A stretch of DNA of 49,002 nucleotides from contig CAJYVK010000144.1 of the NCBI GenBank assembly GCA_913778455.1, positions 1 through 49,002 of the forward strand, written 5' to 3'. The translations under genes and the position numbers were made by a program. The notes below the pieces were generated by a model. The model ran no database searches and had not been told where the DNA came from. It saw nothing but the letters and a program-made list of their open reading frames with translations. Source of the DNA: an uncultured Hymenobacter sp. (lineage in GTDB: Bacteria > Bacteroidota > Bacteroidia > Cytophagales > Hymenobacteraceae). Shown in pieces: positions 17,778-26,061 of the stretch (the first letter of the stretch is position 1; each line of letters starts with the position of its first letter).

Positions 17778-18464
17778 TTACTTCTTGCGGTATTCGCTGT
17801 TGAGGTAGGCCAGTACGGGCGTAGTGACGTCCAGGGCTTTTTCGCCGTAGGCGATGGTACCGCTGGGGGCGGCAATGAGAATCATCTTGTAGCCGTGAGC
17901 CTTCCCGTAGGCTTCCACTTTCTTGTTCACGCTTTCGAGCACCGTCTGGGTGAGCTTACCTTCGGCCTCCTGGGCCTGGGCCTGAATTTTTTGCTGCTCT
18001 ACGGCACCTTGCTGCTGCTTTTGCTGAAGCTGCTGCTCGGCAGCGGCCCGCTGCTCGGGCGTGAGGCCGGCGGCCGTTTTCTGGTACTGCTCCACGGCGC
18101 TGCGGAAGCTGCTCACCAGCGCTTGATTTTGACGCTCCCAGCCCTTGGCTTTGGCCTCAAACGAGCGGCGGGCATCCTTCATGCCCTGATAACCGTCGAG
18201 CAGCTTGGCCGACTCTACGTACACGATGGCCCCGGCGGCGGGGGCCGGGCCAGCGGGCACCTCGGCTACGGCGGGCGTTTCGGCCGGCGCTTCCGCGGTG
18301 GCGGCGGCGCTGGCCGTCGTATCGGCGGGAGTAGCTTCTTCGGTGGCAGCTACTGCGGCTGGGGCAGCCCCGGCGGCAGGCCGCTGGTTGAAATGCAGAA
18401 AATAGAGCACGGCTACGGCAATCAGCAGCACGGCATTAAAAACTAGTTGGGCAGGATTTTTCAT
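17778..18464 (-). CDS. OmpH/Skp-like periplasmic chaperone, membrane-anchored
   Basis: A 228-residue protein. A single N-terminal hydrophobic segment (about 9-24) probably anchors it, followed by an Ala/Pro/Glu/Thr-rich linker (about 28-85). Then comes the OmpH domain: AIVYVESAKLLDGYQGMKDAR, a Gln/Ala-rich coiled coil (about 110-180) and a terminal strand with YGKAHGYKMILIAAPSGTIAYG. The Skp/OmpH family holds unfolded outer-membrane proteins in the periplasm. The start is ATG 18464, only 5 nt after a consensus -7 box. Confidence 0.85.
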   Translation of the reverse strand: MKNPAQLVFNAVLLIAVAVLYFLHFNQRPAAGAAPAAVAATEEATPADTTASAAATAEAPAETPAVAEVPAGPAPAAGAIVYVESAKLLDGYQGMKDARRSFEAKAKGWERQNQALVSSFRSAVEQYQKTAAGLTPEQRAAAEQQLQQKQQQGAVEQQKIQAQAQEAEGKLTQTVLESVNKKVEAYGKAHGYKMILIAAPSGTIAYGEKALDVTTPVLAYLNSEYRKK

Positions 18465-18469
18465 GCTCG

Positions 18470-18477
18470 CAAAGGTA
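18470..18477 (-). promoter_or_regulatory. -7 promoter box of the OmpH-like gene
   Basis: TACCTTTG, a full match to TAnnTTTG, followed by CGAGC and ATG. The transcript would start at or next to the start codon. No clear -33 TTG at the expected distance. Confidence 0.6.
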
Positions 18478-18489
18478 GAGCGGGGCATG

Positions 18490-18661
18490 GGTAATAAGGT
18501 GAGTTGGGTGAGGAGGTGATGGAGTGAGGAGGTGATGGAGGTGATGGGGTGAGGAAGTGAGGAGGTGATGCCGCGCTCGGACTTTCAACCCTGACGATAC
18601 TTAATACCTATTACCTCCTCACCTCATTACTCCATCACCCACTCACCCCATCACCCCTCAA
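18490..18661. repeat. TGA-rich inverted repeat (GTGAGGAGGTGATGG family)
   Basis: The left arm (about 18491-18570) is a string of GTGAGGAGGTGATGG-like units; the right arm (about 18606-18660) is the reverse complement of the same units. The arm nearest the AstE-like gene begins 6 nt after its TAG stop. Each arm read inward has TGA in all three frames within about 19 nt. Similar elements lie at 25948-26055 and 29869-29988. Confidence 0.8.
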
Positions 18662-19624
18662 CTACACTGGCACGGCTACGTGCAGCAGGGCGTCGCCCTG
18701 ATTTACCACGGGCATGTGATTGAGGCCGATGACGTAGCCGCTCAGGGTGGATTCCAGGCGCACGGCCTGCTCGCCGTAGGGATCGGCGATAGAGCCGAAA
18801 ATCTGACCTTTCTCGACGTAATCGCCTAGCTTGACGTGCGCCCGAAACAGGCCGGCGTAGCGGGCCCGCATCCAGCGGTGGCGGCCGCACACGACGTTGG
18901 GGTGGGCCGGCAGCGGGCCTTCGTCGCCCATGCCCAGGTGGTGCAAAACCCGCAGTGTACCCGCAATGGCCTCCTCAATACCCAACTCGTCGAAGCGCAG
19001 GCTCTCACCGGTTTCGTACACGATAATGGGCTTGCCCAGGGCGTGGGCCGTCGCGCGGAGCGAGCCGGTGCGCAGCCGGGCGTGCAGGGTGAAGGGCGCG
19101 CAAAAGGCAGCGGCCAAGGCATCGGTGGCGGCGTCCTCGCCCAGCACGCAGCGCAGCTGCGGATGGTTGGCGCGGGCCGCGCCGCCGGTGTGAAAATCAA
19201 TGCCGTAGTCTACGAGCGGCATAATCTCGCGCATGAAGCGGTGGGCTACCCGGCTGGCCAGCGAGCCGCGCGGGTGGCCCGGAAACGAGCGGTTGACATC
19301 CTTACCATCGGGCACCTCGCGGCTGAAATTAAGAAAGCCGTAGATGTTGAGAATGGGAATGGCGATGATGGTGCCGTGCGAAGGCTGAAGTAGGTCGCGG
19401 CGAATGAGCCGGCGAATGGTTTCAATCCCATTTACCTCATCGCCGTGCATACCGGCCATCAGCAGCAGCACCGGGCCGGGCTCGGTCGAGCGGATTACGT
19501 GCACCGGCACGTCGATAACCGTTCCCGAGGGCAGTCGCGAAATTACCAGCCGCGTGAGCACGCGCTCGCCGGGCTGAATTTTGAGACCATTCAGTTCTAA
19601 GGAGTTGTCAATCACCATTGCCAA
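18662..19624 (-). CDS. AstE/AspA-family zinc deacylase next to RimK
   Basis: A 320-residue member of the succinylglutamate desuccinylase/aspartoacylase family, which has the M14 zinc-carboxypeptidase fold. Zinc ligands are visible as GMHGDE (His60, Glu63) and DFHTG (His145); NRSFPG (111-116) and a later YETGE match the family. The C-terminal part (about 260-320) resembles a lipoyl-like barrel with HVKLGDYVEKGQ. It is the last gene of a probable operon with RimK and a retropepsin-like protein, an association seen in other bacteria. It may remove amino acids or acyl groups related to RimK ligation, which is inference. The start is ATG 19624. Confidence 0.87.
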   Translation of the reverse strand: MAMVIDNSLELNGLKIQPGERVLTRLVISRLPSGTVIDVPVHVIRSTEPGPVLLLMAGMHGDEVNGIETIRRLIRRDLLQPSHGTIIAIPILNIYGFLNFSREVPDGKDVNRSFPGHPRGSLASRVAHRFMREIMPLVDYGIDFHTGGAARANHPQLRCVLGEDAATDALAAAFCAPFTLHARLRTGSLRATAHALGKPIIVYETGESLRFDELGIEEAIAGTLRVLHHLGMGDEGPLPAHPNVVCGRHRWMRARYAGLFRAHVKLGDYVEKGQIFGSIADPYGEQAVRLESTLSGYVIGLNHMPVVNQGDALLHVAVPV

Positions 19625-19721
19625 AAGCCAGCCGCACCGCCCGCCCAGCCAGCCGAAATAAGTACTACAAAGTAAGCTGGGCGCTGTTCAAGAATCCTGC
19701 CGTAACTGGCGGGAGGGGCGG

Positions 19722-20666
19722 CTACGCCTCGGGAGCGGGCGTTTCGGGAGCAGCTTTCTTGCGTTTGGGCTTGGTCTTGCCGCCGCGCTTGCGCAGGGTT
19801 AGGGCAGCGGTGTAGTCGATGATGCGGCCGGCAATGTCGAGGCCAGTTGCTTTCTCAATTCCTTCGAGGCCCGGCGAAGAGTTGACTTCGAGCACCAGCG
19901 GGCCGCGCTTGCTTTGCAGCATGTCGACCCCGGCCACGCCCAGGCCCAGGGCCTTGGTAGCCAGCAAAGCGGCGGCCTTCTCGGCCCGGCTGAGCTTAAC
20001 GAGCGTGCCGGTACCACCCCGGTGCAGGTTGGACCGGAACTCCCCTTCCTTGCCCTGGCGGCGCATGGCGCCCACTACCTCGCCATCGACCACGAAGGCC
20101 CGCACATCCGCGCCCTTGGCCTCGCCGATAAACTCCTGCACCAGGATGCGGGCCTTGAGGTTGTGAAACGCCTCGATAACCGACTGGGCAGCCTTGGCGC
20201 TCTCGGCCAGCACCACGCCCAGGCCCTGGGTGCCTTCGAGCAGCTTGATGATGACGGGCGCACCGCCCACGTGCTCGATGAGGGCGGGCAGCTCATCGGT
20301 ATCGTTAGTAAAGGCCGTTTTGGGCATCCCCACGCCGGCACGGCTCAGAATCTGCATCGAGCGAAGCTTGTCGCGCGAGCGCACGATGGCCTGGCTGTCC
20401 ACGGCCGTGCGCACTTTCATCATCTCAAACTGCCGCACCACGGCCGTACCGTAAAACGTAACCGAGGCCCCGATGCGCGGGATGATGGCGTCGGGGCGCT
20501 CCAGCAACTGCCCCCGGTAGAGAATGCTGGGCTGGCCTTTTTCCAGCACTAGGTTACAGCGCAGGTGGTCCAGCACCTGCGCCTCGTGGCCGCGCTCGAC
20601 TGCCGCCGCGACTAGCCGTTTGGTGGAGTACGACTGCGGCTCGCGCGAAAGAATAGCCAGTTTCAT
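19722..20666 (-). CDS. rimK: RimK-family ATP-grasp glutamate ligase
   Basis: A 314-residue ATP-grasp ligase. In E. coli RimK adds glutamates to the C-terminus of ribosomal protein S6 and can make poly-glutamate. The N-terminus [19 protein letters not shown] is typical, [10 protein letters not shown] precedes the ATP-grasp core, and [16 protein letters not shown] (ATP loop) and [14 protein letters not shown] (Mg site) are intact. The tail after residue about 290 is Lys-rich ([16 protein letters not shown]) and longer than in E. coli. The frame is open upstream to 21095, but that part lies over the next gene in another frame, so ATG 20666 is chosen. It lies 97 nt from the AstE-like gene. Confidence 0.93.
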   Translation of the reverse strand: MKLAILSREPQSYSTKRLVAAAVERGHEAQVLDHLRCNLVLEKGQPSILYRGQLLERPDAIIPRIGASVTFYGTAVVRQFEMMKVRTAVDSQAIVRSRDKLRSMQILSRAGVGMPKTAFTNDTDELPALIEHVGGAPVIIKLLEGTQGLGVVLAESAKAAQSVIEAFHNLKARILVQEFIGEAKGADVRAFVVDGEVVGAMRRQGKEGEFRSNLHRGGTGTLVKLSRAEKAAALLATKALGLGVAGVDMLQSKRGPLVLEVNSSPGLEGIEKATGLDIAGRIIDYTAALTLRKRGGKTKPKRKKAAPETPAPEA

Positions 20667-20790
20667 AACGTTGGGGAAGGCAGCGACCCGGGCGGGCCAG
20701 CGCGGGCGGGGCGAAGCCGGCAAGCCCACCCCGCAACCAGCACTATTCAGCGTGTCGAATTTTGATTTTTTTCCGAATTCTACCACCAAG

Positions 20791-21303
20791 CTACGCCCGA
20801 ACTGGCCCATCGGCCGCAGCCGTGGGGGGGGCTGCTTGCGCAGCGGCCCGGCGCTCAGCCTTATACGATAGCTCGCGCTGCGCGACATCGACCACGAAGC
20901 GGCCCTGCCGCAGCAGCGAGCGTCCCAGCAGCACGGGGTGTTTGAGGTCGGAGCGGTCGGCCAGCGAAAACTCGGTGCTGAAATCTTCACCATAGAGCCG
21001 CACCACGGTGCGAATGACGTAGCGGGCCTGCACCTCGCCGTTGGAGGAGCGAATGTGGCGCTGGGCAAATTCGCGGAAGGCCAGCGGCTGCCCATCGGTA
21101 GCGGGGTGCTCGGGGTCGAGCAGGCGCACGTGTAGCACCGGCTGGCCGGTGGCCGGGTCGGCTTCGAGGTGCAGGTCGGCGCAGTGAATGGCGCTGGTGT
21201 AGGCTCCGGTATCTACCTTGGCCACCACGCCCCGCAGGCCCAGGGTAGGCAGATCAATCAGCTCGCGGCGACCGAGCAGGCGTTTGGCGGGGCGCGGCTT
21301 CAT
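20791..21303 (-). CDS. retropepsin-like 'ATP-dependent zinc protease' (RimB-like)
   Basis: A 170-residue protein of the family annotated as putative ATP-dependent zinc protease (PF05618, COG4067), which structurally resembles retropepsins. The aspartyl-type motif [12 protein letters not shown] has Asp31, and LLGRSLL is the conserved C-terminal turn. In Pseudomonas the related RimB modulates RimK. The C-terminal 25 residues are Ala/Pro-rich. ATG 21303 is chosen; an upstream in-frame start at 21405 adds only a disordered stretch. It lies 124 nt upstream of rimK on the same strand. Confidence 0.87.
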   Translation of the reverse strand: MKPRPAKRLLGRRELIDLPTLGLRGVVAKVDTGAYTSAIHCADLHLEADPATGQPVLHVRLLDPEHPATDGQPLAFREFAQRHIRSSNGEVQARYVIRTVVRLYGEDFSTEFSLADRSDLKHPVLLGRSLLRQGRFVVDVAQRELSYKAERRAAAQAAPPTAAADGPVRA

Positions 21304-21408
21304 GCTTCGAGGTATGAGTTGGAAGTTATGAGTTGGACTAGTATCTGTGGCCTGGCAAGATACACGCCGCCGACCTGACGGGCCGGGGGCCAACTCAGCG
21401 CTCACAGC

Positions 21409-21735
21409 TTACGACCCGTAGTCGGCCTTGGCGCGCAGGCGCTCGTACTCGCGCTGGGTGCGCTCGCCCCGGTTGAGGTTACCGTAGGCAGCCATACCCT
21501 GCGCTACCACGCCTACGCCCCAGAACACCGTAGACCAGATGGGCCAGGGCAGAAAATCAGCGTGGTGCCGGGACTCGTAGGCTTGGGAGGTAAAGGCCCA
21601 CAGCAGCCACAGCCCGGCATTGACGAGCAGGTAAGTCACCAAATGGCTCTGAAACTTGGTGCGGGCCTTGGCAATCTGCCAGAGGCGCTGGTCGCGGGTG
21701 GCATCGGCGGCGGAGGCGGGGCGGAGGGGCTGCAT
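21409..21735 (-). CDS. 2TM domain protein
   Basis: A 108-residue membrane protein with the 2TM domain (PF13239). A charged N-terminal helix (DQRLWQIAKARTKFQSHL) leads into a first hydrophobic segment (VTYLLVNAGLWLLWAF), then FLPWPIWSTVFWGVGVVAQGM, the conserved second segment, and an Arg/Glu-rich C-terminus. In Bacteroidota this domain occurs alone or on sensor kinases. It is 105 nt upstream of the retropepsin-like gene and may be the first gene of the same run. Function unknown. Confidence 0.85.
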   Translation of the reverse strand: MQPLRPASAADATRDQRLWQIAKARTKFQSHLVTYLLVNAGLWLLWAFTSQAYESRHHADFLPWPIWSTVFWGVGVVAQGMAAYGNLNRGERTQREYERLRAKADYGS

Positions 21736-21879
21736 GGCGGTGGGGGTTGGCGGTGAGTGAAAGGAATGGTCAAATGTATGTTTTTGCCTTGCCCGTCCGC
21801 AATTTGCCCTCACCCAAGCGGTAATTTCCCGGCCCCAAACGGTAAAAACCCGGCCCCGGCTGCCACGTTTGTACAACTT

Positions 21880-22410
21880 ATGTCTGAGTCTACTGCTTCC
21901 CGTTTGCGCATCGTGCAGGGCGATATCACCAAGCTCTCCGTCGCGGCCATCGTCAATGCGGCCAATTCCTCGCTGCTCGGCGGCGGGGGCGTCGATGGGG
22001 CGATTCACCGCGCCGCCGGCCCGCAGCTACTGGCCGAGTGCCAGCGCATCCGGGCGCGGCAGGGCGGCTGCAAAACCGGCGAGGCCGTCATCACCATTGG
22101 CGGGCGGTTGCCGGCGGCCTACGTCATCCACACCGTCGGCCCCGTCTGGAACGGCGGCCACAAAGGCGAACCTGAATTATTAGCCAACTGCTACCGCAAC
22201 AGCCTGCGGCTGGCTTTAGAACATCAATTGACTTCGGTAGCCTTCCCCGGCATCAGCACGGGCATCTACGGCTACCCTAAAGGTGAGGCGGCGGCCATCG
22301 CCGTACGCGAGGCGCAACGCTGGCTAGCCAGCCACGAGTACCCGCAAGAGATAGTCCTGGTAGCATTCGACGCGGAAGCCGAACGACTCTACGAGCAGTG
22401 TGTAGCGTAA
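21880..22410 (+). CDS. macrodomain protein, O-acetyl-ADP-ribose deacetylase-like
   Basis: A 176-residue single macrodomain. Family motifs are intact: VQGDIT (12-17), IVNAANS (24-30) with the NAAN of the active loop, [10 protein letters not shown] (34-43), and [12 protein letters not shown] with the second glycine-rich loop. Members bind ADP-ribose and often hydrolyse O-acetyl-ADP-ribose or ADP-ribosyl esters. A CACGTTTG box, close to TAnnTTTG, lies 8 nt upstream of the ATG. The last two codons, GCG TAA, are part of a palindromic repeat at 22403. Confidence 0.92.
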   Translation: MSESTASRLRIVQGDITKLSVAAIVNAANSSLLGGGGVDGAIHRAAGPQLLAECQRIRARQGGCKTGEAVITIGGRLPAAYVIHTVGPVWNGGHKGEPELLANCYRNSLRLALEHQLTSVAFPGISTGIYGYPKGEAAAIAVREAQRWLASHEYPQEIVLVAFDAEAERLYEQCVA

Positions 22411-22498
22411 GCTTTAGCTTGCGAGTGAGCGCAGCGAGCAGTCACGTAAGCGAACGTACCCTGACGCACCGGCTCGCTACGCTCGCAAGCTTACGCTA
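22403..22498. repeat. intergenic palindrome carrying both flanking stop codons
   Basis: Left arm TAGCGTAAGC...GCGAG (from 22403) and right arm CTCGC...GCTTACGCTA (to 22498) are inverted copies, with an extra TTTAGC in the left arm. The macrodomain TAA (22408-22410) and the ispH TAA (22493-22491) both lie inside the arms, in equivalent positions. Confidence 0.8.
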
Positions 22499-23378
22499 TA
22501 ACGCTCGTTCCTTCTACGCGCTCGGCCACCTGGCGCATGAGCCACAGCGGCGTGCTCGTAGCCCCGCAGATACCGACTGAGTTAGCCCCAGCCAGCCACT
22601 CGTCTTGTAGCTCGTTTTCGTTTTCAATAAAATAGCTGCGCGGGTTTACCCCATTCACTACCGTGAACAGCGCCTTGCCGTTGGAGCTTTTACGACCACT
22701 CACGAATAAAATAACGTCGTGTTCCTGGGCGAAGCGGGCGAGCTGCGGCTCGCGGTTGCTCACCTGCCGGCAAATGCTGTCGTTGGCATCAAAGCTTGCG
22801 AGCGCCCCGCCGGCCGCCGCGATGCGGGCTTCGATGAGCGCCTTCATCTTGTAGAACCCCGCCGTGCTCTTGGTAGTCTGGCTGAAGAGCGTAACGGGCC
22901 GCGAAAAATCAATCTGGTCGAGGTCGGCCTCGTGCATCACAATGATGGCCTGGTTGCGCGTCTGGCCGGCGAGGCCGATGACCTCGGCGTGGCCGGGCTG
23001 GCCGTAGATCACAATTTGGCCGTTGTCGCGCAGGCTGGCATCGAAGGCGTGCTTCACCCGATTTTGCAGTTTGAGCACCACCGGGCAGCTGGCGTCGATA
23101 AGCTCCAGATTGTTTTGCAGGGCCAGCTGGTACGTTTCGGGCGGCTCGCCGTGCGCCCGAATGAGCACCTTGCAATCGTGCAGGGTGCCCAGCTGCTCGC
23201 GGTCTATTACGCGCAAGCCTTGTTTATGCAGGCGCTCCACCTCCATCCGGTTGTGCACGATGTCGCCGAGGCAATACAGCGTATGGTCGTCGCTGTGGCT
23301 GAGCTCGTCCTCCGCCATCTGGATGGCAAACTCCACCCCGAAGCAATAGCCAGAGTTTTTATCGATGGTTACCTGCAT
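22491..23378 (-). CDS. ispH: 4-hydroxy-3-methylbut-2-enyl diphosphate reductase
   Basis: IspH makes IPP and DMAPP from HMBPP in the last step of the MEP isoprenoid pathway, using a 4Fe-4S cluster. The three cluster cysteines are present: Cys12 in SGYCFGV, Cys98 in DASCPVV and Cys203 in DSICRQ. The TTKST block near 168 and CGATSTP near the C-terminus also match. The length (295) is normal. In many Bacteroidota ispH sits next to cmk; here two + strand genes separate them. A consensus -7 box lies 45 nt upstream. Confidence 0.96.
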   Translation of the reverse strand: MQVTIDKNSGYCFGVEFAIQMAEDELSHSDDHTLYCLGDIVHNRMEVERLHKQGLRVIDREQLGTLHDCKVLIRAHGEPPETYQLALQNNLELIDASCPVVLKLQNRVKHAFDASLRDNGQIVIYGQPGHAEVIGLAGQTRNQAIIVMHEADLDQIDFSRPVTLFSQTTKSTAGFYKMKALIEARIAAAGGALASFDANDSICRQVSNREPQLARFAQEHDVILFVSGRKSSNGKALFTVVNGVNPRSYFIENENELQDEWLAGANSVGICGATSTPLWLMRQVAERVEGTSVIA

Positions 23379-23422
23379 AGTAGCTATTAAACTCCGCGCT
23401 GGCCCCTTGGGTTCGCGGCGCG

Positions 23423-23430
23423 CAAAGGTA
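23423..23430 (-). promoter_or_regulatory. -7 promoter box of ispH
   Basis: TACCTTTG, a full match, 44 nt before the ispH ATG. The -33 box is not clear. Confidence 0.55.
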
Positions 23431-23434
23431 CGAA

Positions 23435-23502
23435 GTAGGACAAGCTTTAGCTTGTCTGGCGCCAGGAGTATTCAACGCCGGACGTGCGAAAGCTTATCCT
23501 AC
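23435..23502. repeat. imperfect palindrome, GTAGGA-AAGCTT family
   Basis: Arms 23435-23461 and 23476-23502 match at about 21 of 27 positions around a 14-nt loop. The left arm begins GTAGGACAAGCTTTAGCTTG, matching 14151-14173. It lies between the divergent ispH and MBOAT genes, upstream of both. Confidence 0.7.
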
Positions 23503-23512
23503 CCGGCATGCC

Positions 23513-23520
23513 GACCTTTG
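23513..23520 (+). promoter_or_regulatory. probable -7 box of the MBOAT gene (GACCTTTG variant)
   Basis: GACCTTTG then CCGGCTC and the ATG. Same 15-nt context as before the permease gene at 5353. Confidence 0.4.
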
Positions 23521-23527
23521 CCGGCTC

Positions 23528-24991
23528 ATGCTGTTCAATTCGCTTCACTTTCTCGTTTTCTTCCCGGTTGTCGTTGGGCTATACTTCGGCCTGCCGGCGC
23601 GGTGGCGGGCCCCGCTGCTGCTGGTATCGAGCTATTACTTCTACCTGAGCTGGAAGCCGGCTTATGGGCTGCTGCTAGCCGGCACCACGCTGCTCGACTA
23701 CTACAGCGGGGTGCGGATGAGCCGGCTGGCCACACCCGCCCAGCGTCGCCCCTGGCTTTACCTGAGCCTAACCAGCAACCTGGGCACCTTATTCATTTTC
23801 AAATACTTCAACTTTTTCAGCGATACCGCCGCGGCGCTGGCCGCCACGCTGCACCTACCGCTGGCCGCACCCACGCTGGCGCTGGCGCTACCGGTGGGCG
23901 TATCGTTTTACACGTTTCAGTCGGTGGCTTACATCGTGGATGTGTACCAGGGTAAGCTGCCGGCCGAGCAGCATTTGGGGCGCTTCGCGCTCTTCGTGGC
24001 CTTCTGGCCGCAGCTCGTGGCTGGCCCCATCGAGCGGGGGGCTCAGATGCTGCCGCAGCTACGCCGGCCCCACGATTTCAACTACGGCCGGGTAGCCAGC
24101 GGGCTGCGCCTCATGGCCTGGGGCATGTTTAAAAAAGTGGTCATCGCCGACCGGCTGGCCCTGCTTGCCAACCCGGTATTTGACCACCCGCAGCGCTTCG
24201 CGGGGCTACCGCTGCTGCTGGGCGTTGCCGCGTTTACGGTGCAGATTTACGCCGACTTTTCGGGCTATACCGACCTGGCGCGGGGCACGGCCCGGGTGCT
24301 GGGCTATCATCTGGTGCTCAATTTCCGGCAGCCCTACCTGGCTACGTCGGTGGGCGACTTTTGGCGGCGCTGGCACATGTCGCTCTCGGGCTGGTTTCGC
24401 GACTACGTGTACATTCCGCTGGGGGGCAGCCGGGCGGGCAGGGCCCGCACCCAGCTCAACGTACTCATCGTATTCTTCCTCAGCGGCCTGTGGCACGGGG
24501 CCAGCTGGACGTTCGTGCTCTGGGGCGCCCTGCACGGCTTCTACCTGGTAGCCGAAAGCCTGACGGCCCCGGCCCGCACCACCCTGGGCCGCTGGCTGGG
24601 TCTACCCACCCGCCCTCATCTCCAACGGGCGCTGGGCACCGCCCTCACCCTGGCGCTGGTCGCCTACGCCTGGATTTTTTTCCGCGCCAATACCCTACCC
24701 GATGCCTTTTACATTGCCACCCACCTCTTTAGCGGCTGGGGCCACCCCACGGCCCAGCTTCCGGCGGCGCTGGCCGGGCTGGGCCGGCACTTTGCCGCCG
24801 AGCTACTAGTGGCGGCGGGGGCGGGGGCCATACTAGCGCTGGTAGACTACCGCGCCGAGCGCGGCTCGGTGGCCGCCTGGCTAGCCGGCTGGCCCGCCGC
24901 CGGGCGCTGGCTCAGCTACGCCGGGCTGCTGTTGGCGTTACTGTACCTGGGCATCTTCGGCAGTAGCCAATTCATTTATTTCCAATTCTAA
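23528..24991 (+). CDS. MBOAT family membrane-bound O-acyltransferase (AlgI-like)
   Basis: A 487-residue polytopic membrane protein of the AlgI/DltB type, which moves acyl groups (often acetyl) across the membrane onto surface polymers. The start MLFNSLHFLVFFPVV and the YYFYLSWKP segment are typical, as is the WRRWHMSLSGWFRDYVYIPLGG loop at about 281-302. The catalytic histidine is in SGLWHGASW near residue 322. It is followed after 4 nt by an SGNH-like gene, the usual partner that transfers the acyl group outside. The acceptor is unknown; there is no alginate or teichoic acid gene here. Confidence 0.92.
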   Translation: MLFNSLHFLVFFPVVVGLYFGLPARWRAPLLLVSSYYFYLSWKPAYGLLLAGTTLLDYYSGVRMSRLATPAQRRPWLYLSLTSNLGTLFIFKYFNFFSDTAAALAATLHLPLAAPTLALALPVGVSFYTFQSVAYIVDVYQGKLPAEQHLGRFALFVAFWPQLVAGPIERGAQMLPQLRRPHDFNYGRVASGLRLMAWGMFKKVVIADRLALLANPVFDHPQRFAGLPLLLGVAAFTVQIYADFSGYTDLARGTARVLGYHLVLNFRQPYLATSVGDFWRRWHMSLSGWFRDYVYIPLGGSRAGRARTQLNVLIVFFLSGLWHGASWTFVLWGALHGFYLVAESLTAPARTTLGRWLGLPTRPHLQRALGTALTLALVAYAWIFFRANTLPDAFYIATHLFSGWGHPTAQLPAALAGLGRHFAAELLVAAGAGAILALVDYRAERGSVAAWLAGWPAAGRWLSYAGLLLALLYLGIFGSSQFIYFQF

Positions 24992-24995
24992 AGCG

Positions 24996-25952
24996 ATGCT
25001 AAAGCTGGTATTTCGCCTGGGGTTGTTGCTGGGTATCGTGGGGCTGGTGGGTGGGCTGGGCCTGGCCGCGGGGCTGCGACGCGGCTACGTCGATGCCTTC
25101 TACGCCCGGTTTACGAGCCCGCCGGCGGGCTCGCTGATAGTGGGCACCTCGCGGGCGGCGCAGGCCATCAAACCCAGCGAGCTGGCGGCCCGGCTGGGAC
25201 AACGCTACGAGGGGCCGTGGCTCAATTATGCCTTTACGCTGGCCGAGTCGCCCTACGGGCCGGGCTACCTCAGCAGCATCCAGCGCAAGCTGGCGCCCGG
25301 CACCCGGCGCGGCCTGTTTATCCTAGCCGTGGACCCGTGGTCGCTGTCCTTACCTAACCAGGCGTTGCGCGGGGCAGCGCCAACCACATCCGCCAGCCCA
25401 GACCAGGCCGTGGAATTCCCCGAAGCCAACTCGATGGTCGGCCAGCTCGCCAGCGTGAGCCAGAATCCTAACCTTGACTACCTGGCGCACTACCTGCACA
25501 AGCCCTTCTATCAGTTGCTGCTCAACGCCGATACCGCCCGCGTAATCGAGCGCCTGCACCCCGATGGCTGGCTCGAAATCGCCCTGCCGCCCCCCAGCGC
25601 CAACCCCGCGCTCCTGCGGCGACGCACGGCCGAAAAGCTAGCCACCTACCGCGCCCTGGCTGCCAGCAGCCACTTGTCCGCCAGCCGCTTAGTTTATTTG
25701 CAAAAAACAATCAGCTACCTCCAACGGCACGGCCAGGTAGTGCTCGTACGCCTACCCACCGGGGCCGCAATGGCCGCCGTCGAAGCCCACTACCAACCCG
25801 GTTTTGACCAGCAAATGACGGAGCTGGCGCACCGCTATTCCGTACCTTATCTCAATTACCTACCCCTCTCCTATCCCACCAACGACGGTAATCACCTCAC
25901 CCGCACGGCCGCCGCCCAACTCAGCCAGCGCCTGGCGGCTGATATACGGTGA
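24996..25952 (+). CDS. SGNH-hydrolase-like acyl transfer partner of the MBOAT
   Basis: A 318-residue protein with one N-terminal membrane segment (about 5-26) and an extracytoplasmic domain. GTSRA (Ser52) fits the SGNH nucleophile block, and DGNHL near the end (Asp297, His300) fits the catalytic Asp-x-x-His. The PGYLSSI and LAVDPW stretches resemble the AlgJ/DltD-type partners. The spacing of 4 nt to the MBOAT gene argues for translational coupling. I infer acetylation of a surface polysaccharide. The TGA stop lies within a palindromic repeat. Confidence 0.75.
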   Translation: MLKLVFRLGLLLGIVGLVGGLGLAAGLRRGYVDAFYARFTSPPAGSLIVGTSRAAQAIKPSELAARLGQRYEGPWLNYAFTLAESPYGPGYLSSIQRKLAPGTRRGLFILAVDPWSLSLPNQALRGAAPTTSASPDQAVEFPEANSMVGQLASVSQNPNLDYLAHYLHKPFYQLLLNADTARVIERLHPDGWLEIALPPPSANPALLRRRTAEKLATYRALAASSHLSASRLVYLQKTISYLQRHGQVVLVRLPTGAAMAAVEAHYQPGFDQQMTELAHRYSVPYLNYLPLSYPTNDGNHLTRTAAAQLSQRLAADIR

Positions 25953-26055
25953 GATGGCGAACTAGTGAGTTAGTGAGATGGTGAGTTAGTGGTTGATGGG
26001 CTAAGGGGTCTATTCGTAATAGGAACTCACTAGCTCACTAGTTCGCCATCTCACC
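25948..26055. repeat. TGA-rich inverted repeat between convergent genes
   Basis: Arms 25948-25977 and 26026-26055 are reverse complements at 29 of 30 positions; the arm begins GGTGAGATGGCGAACTAGTG. The TGA of the SGNH gene (25950-25952) is inside the left arm, and the cmk TAG is 7 nt outside the right arm. Confidence 0.85.
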
Positions 26056-26061
26056 AGTTCA

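Noticed and set aside
18490..18661. Possible CRISPR or tandem-repeat array
   Set aside because: Units are short, variable and inverted, with no spacers or cas genes.
20667..21095. Upstream in-frame extension of rimK
   Set aside because: Overlaps the retropepsin-like gene in another frame; RimK homology begins at ATG 20666.
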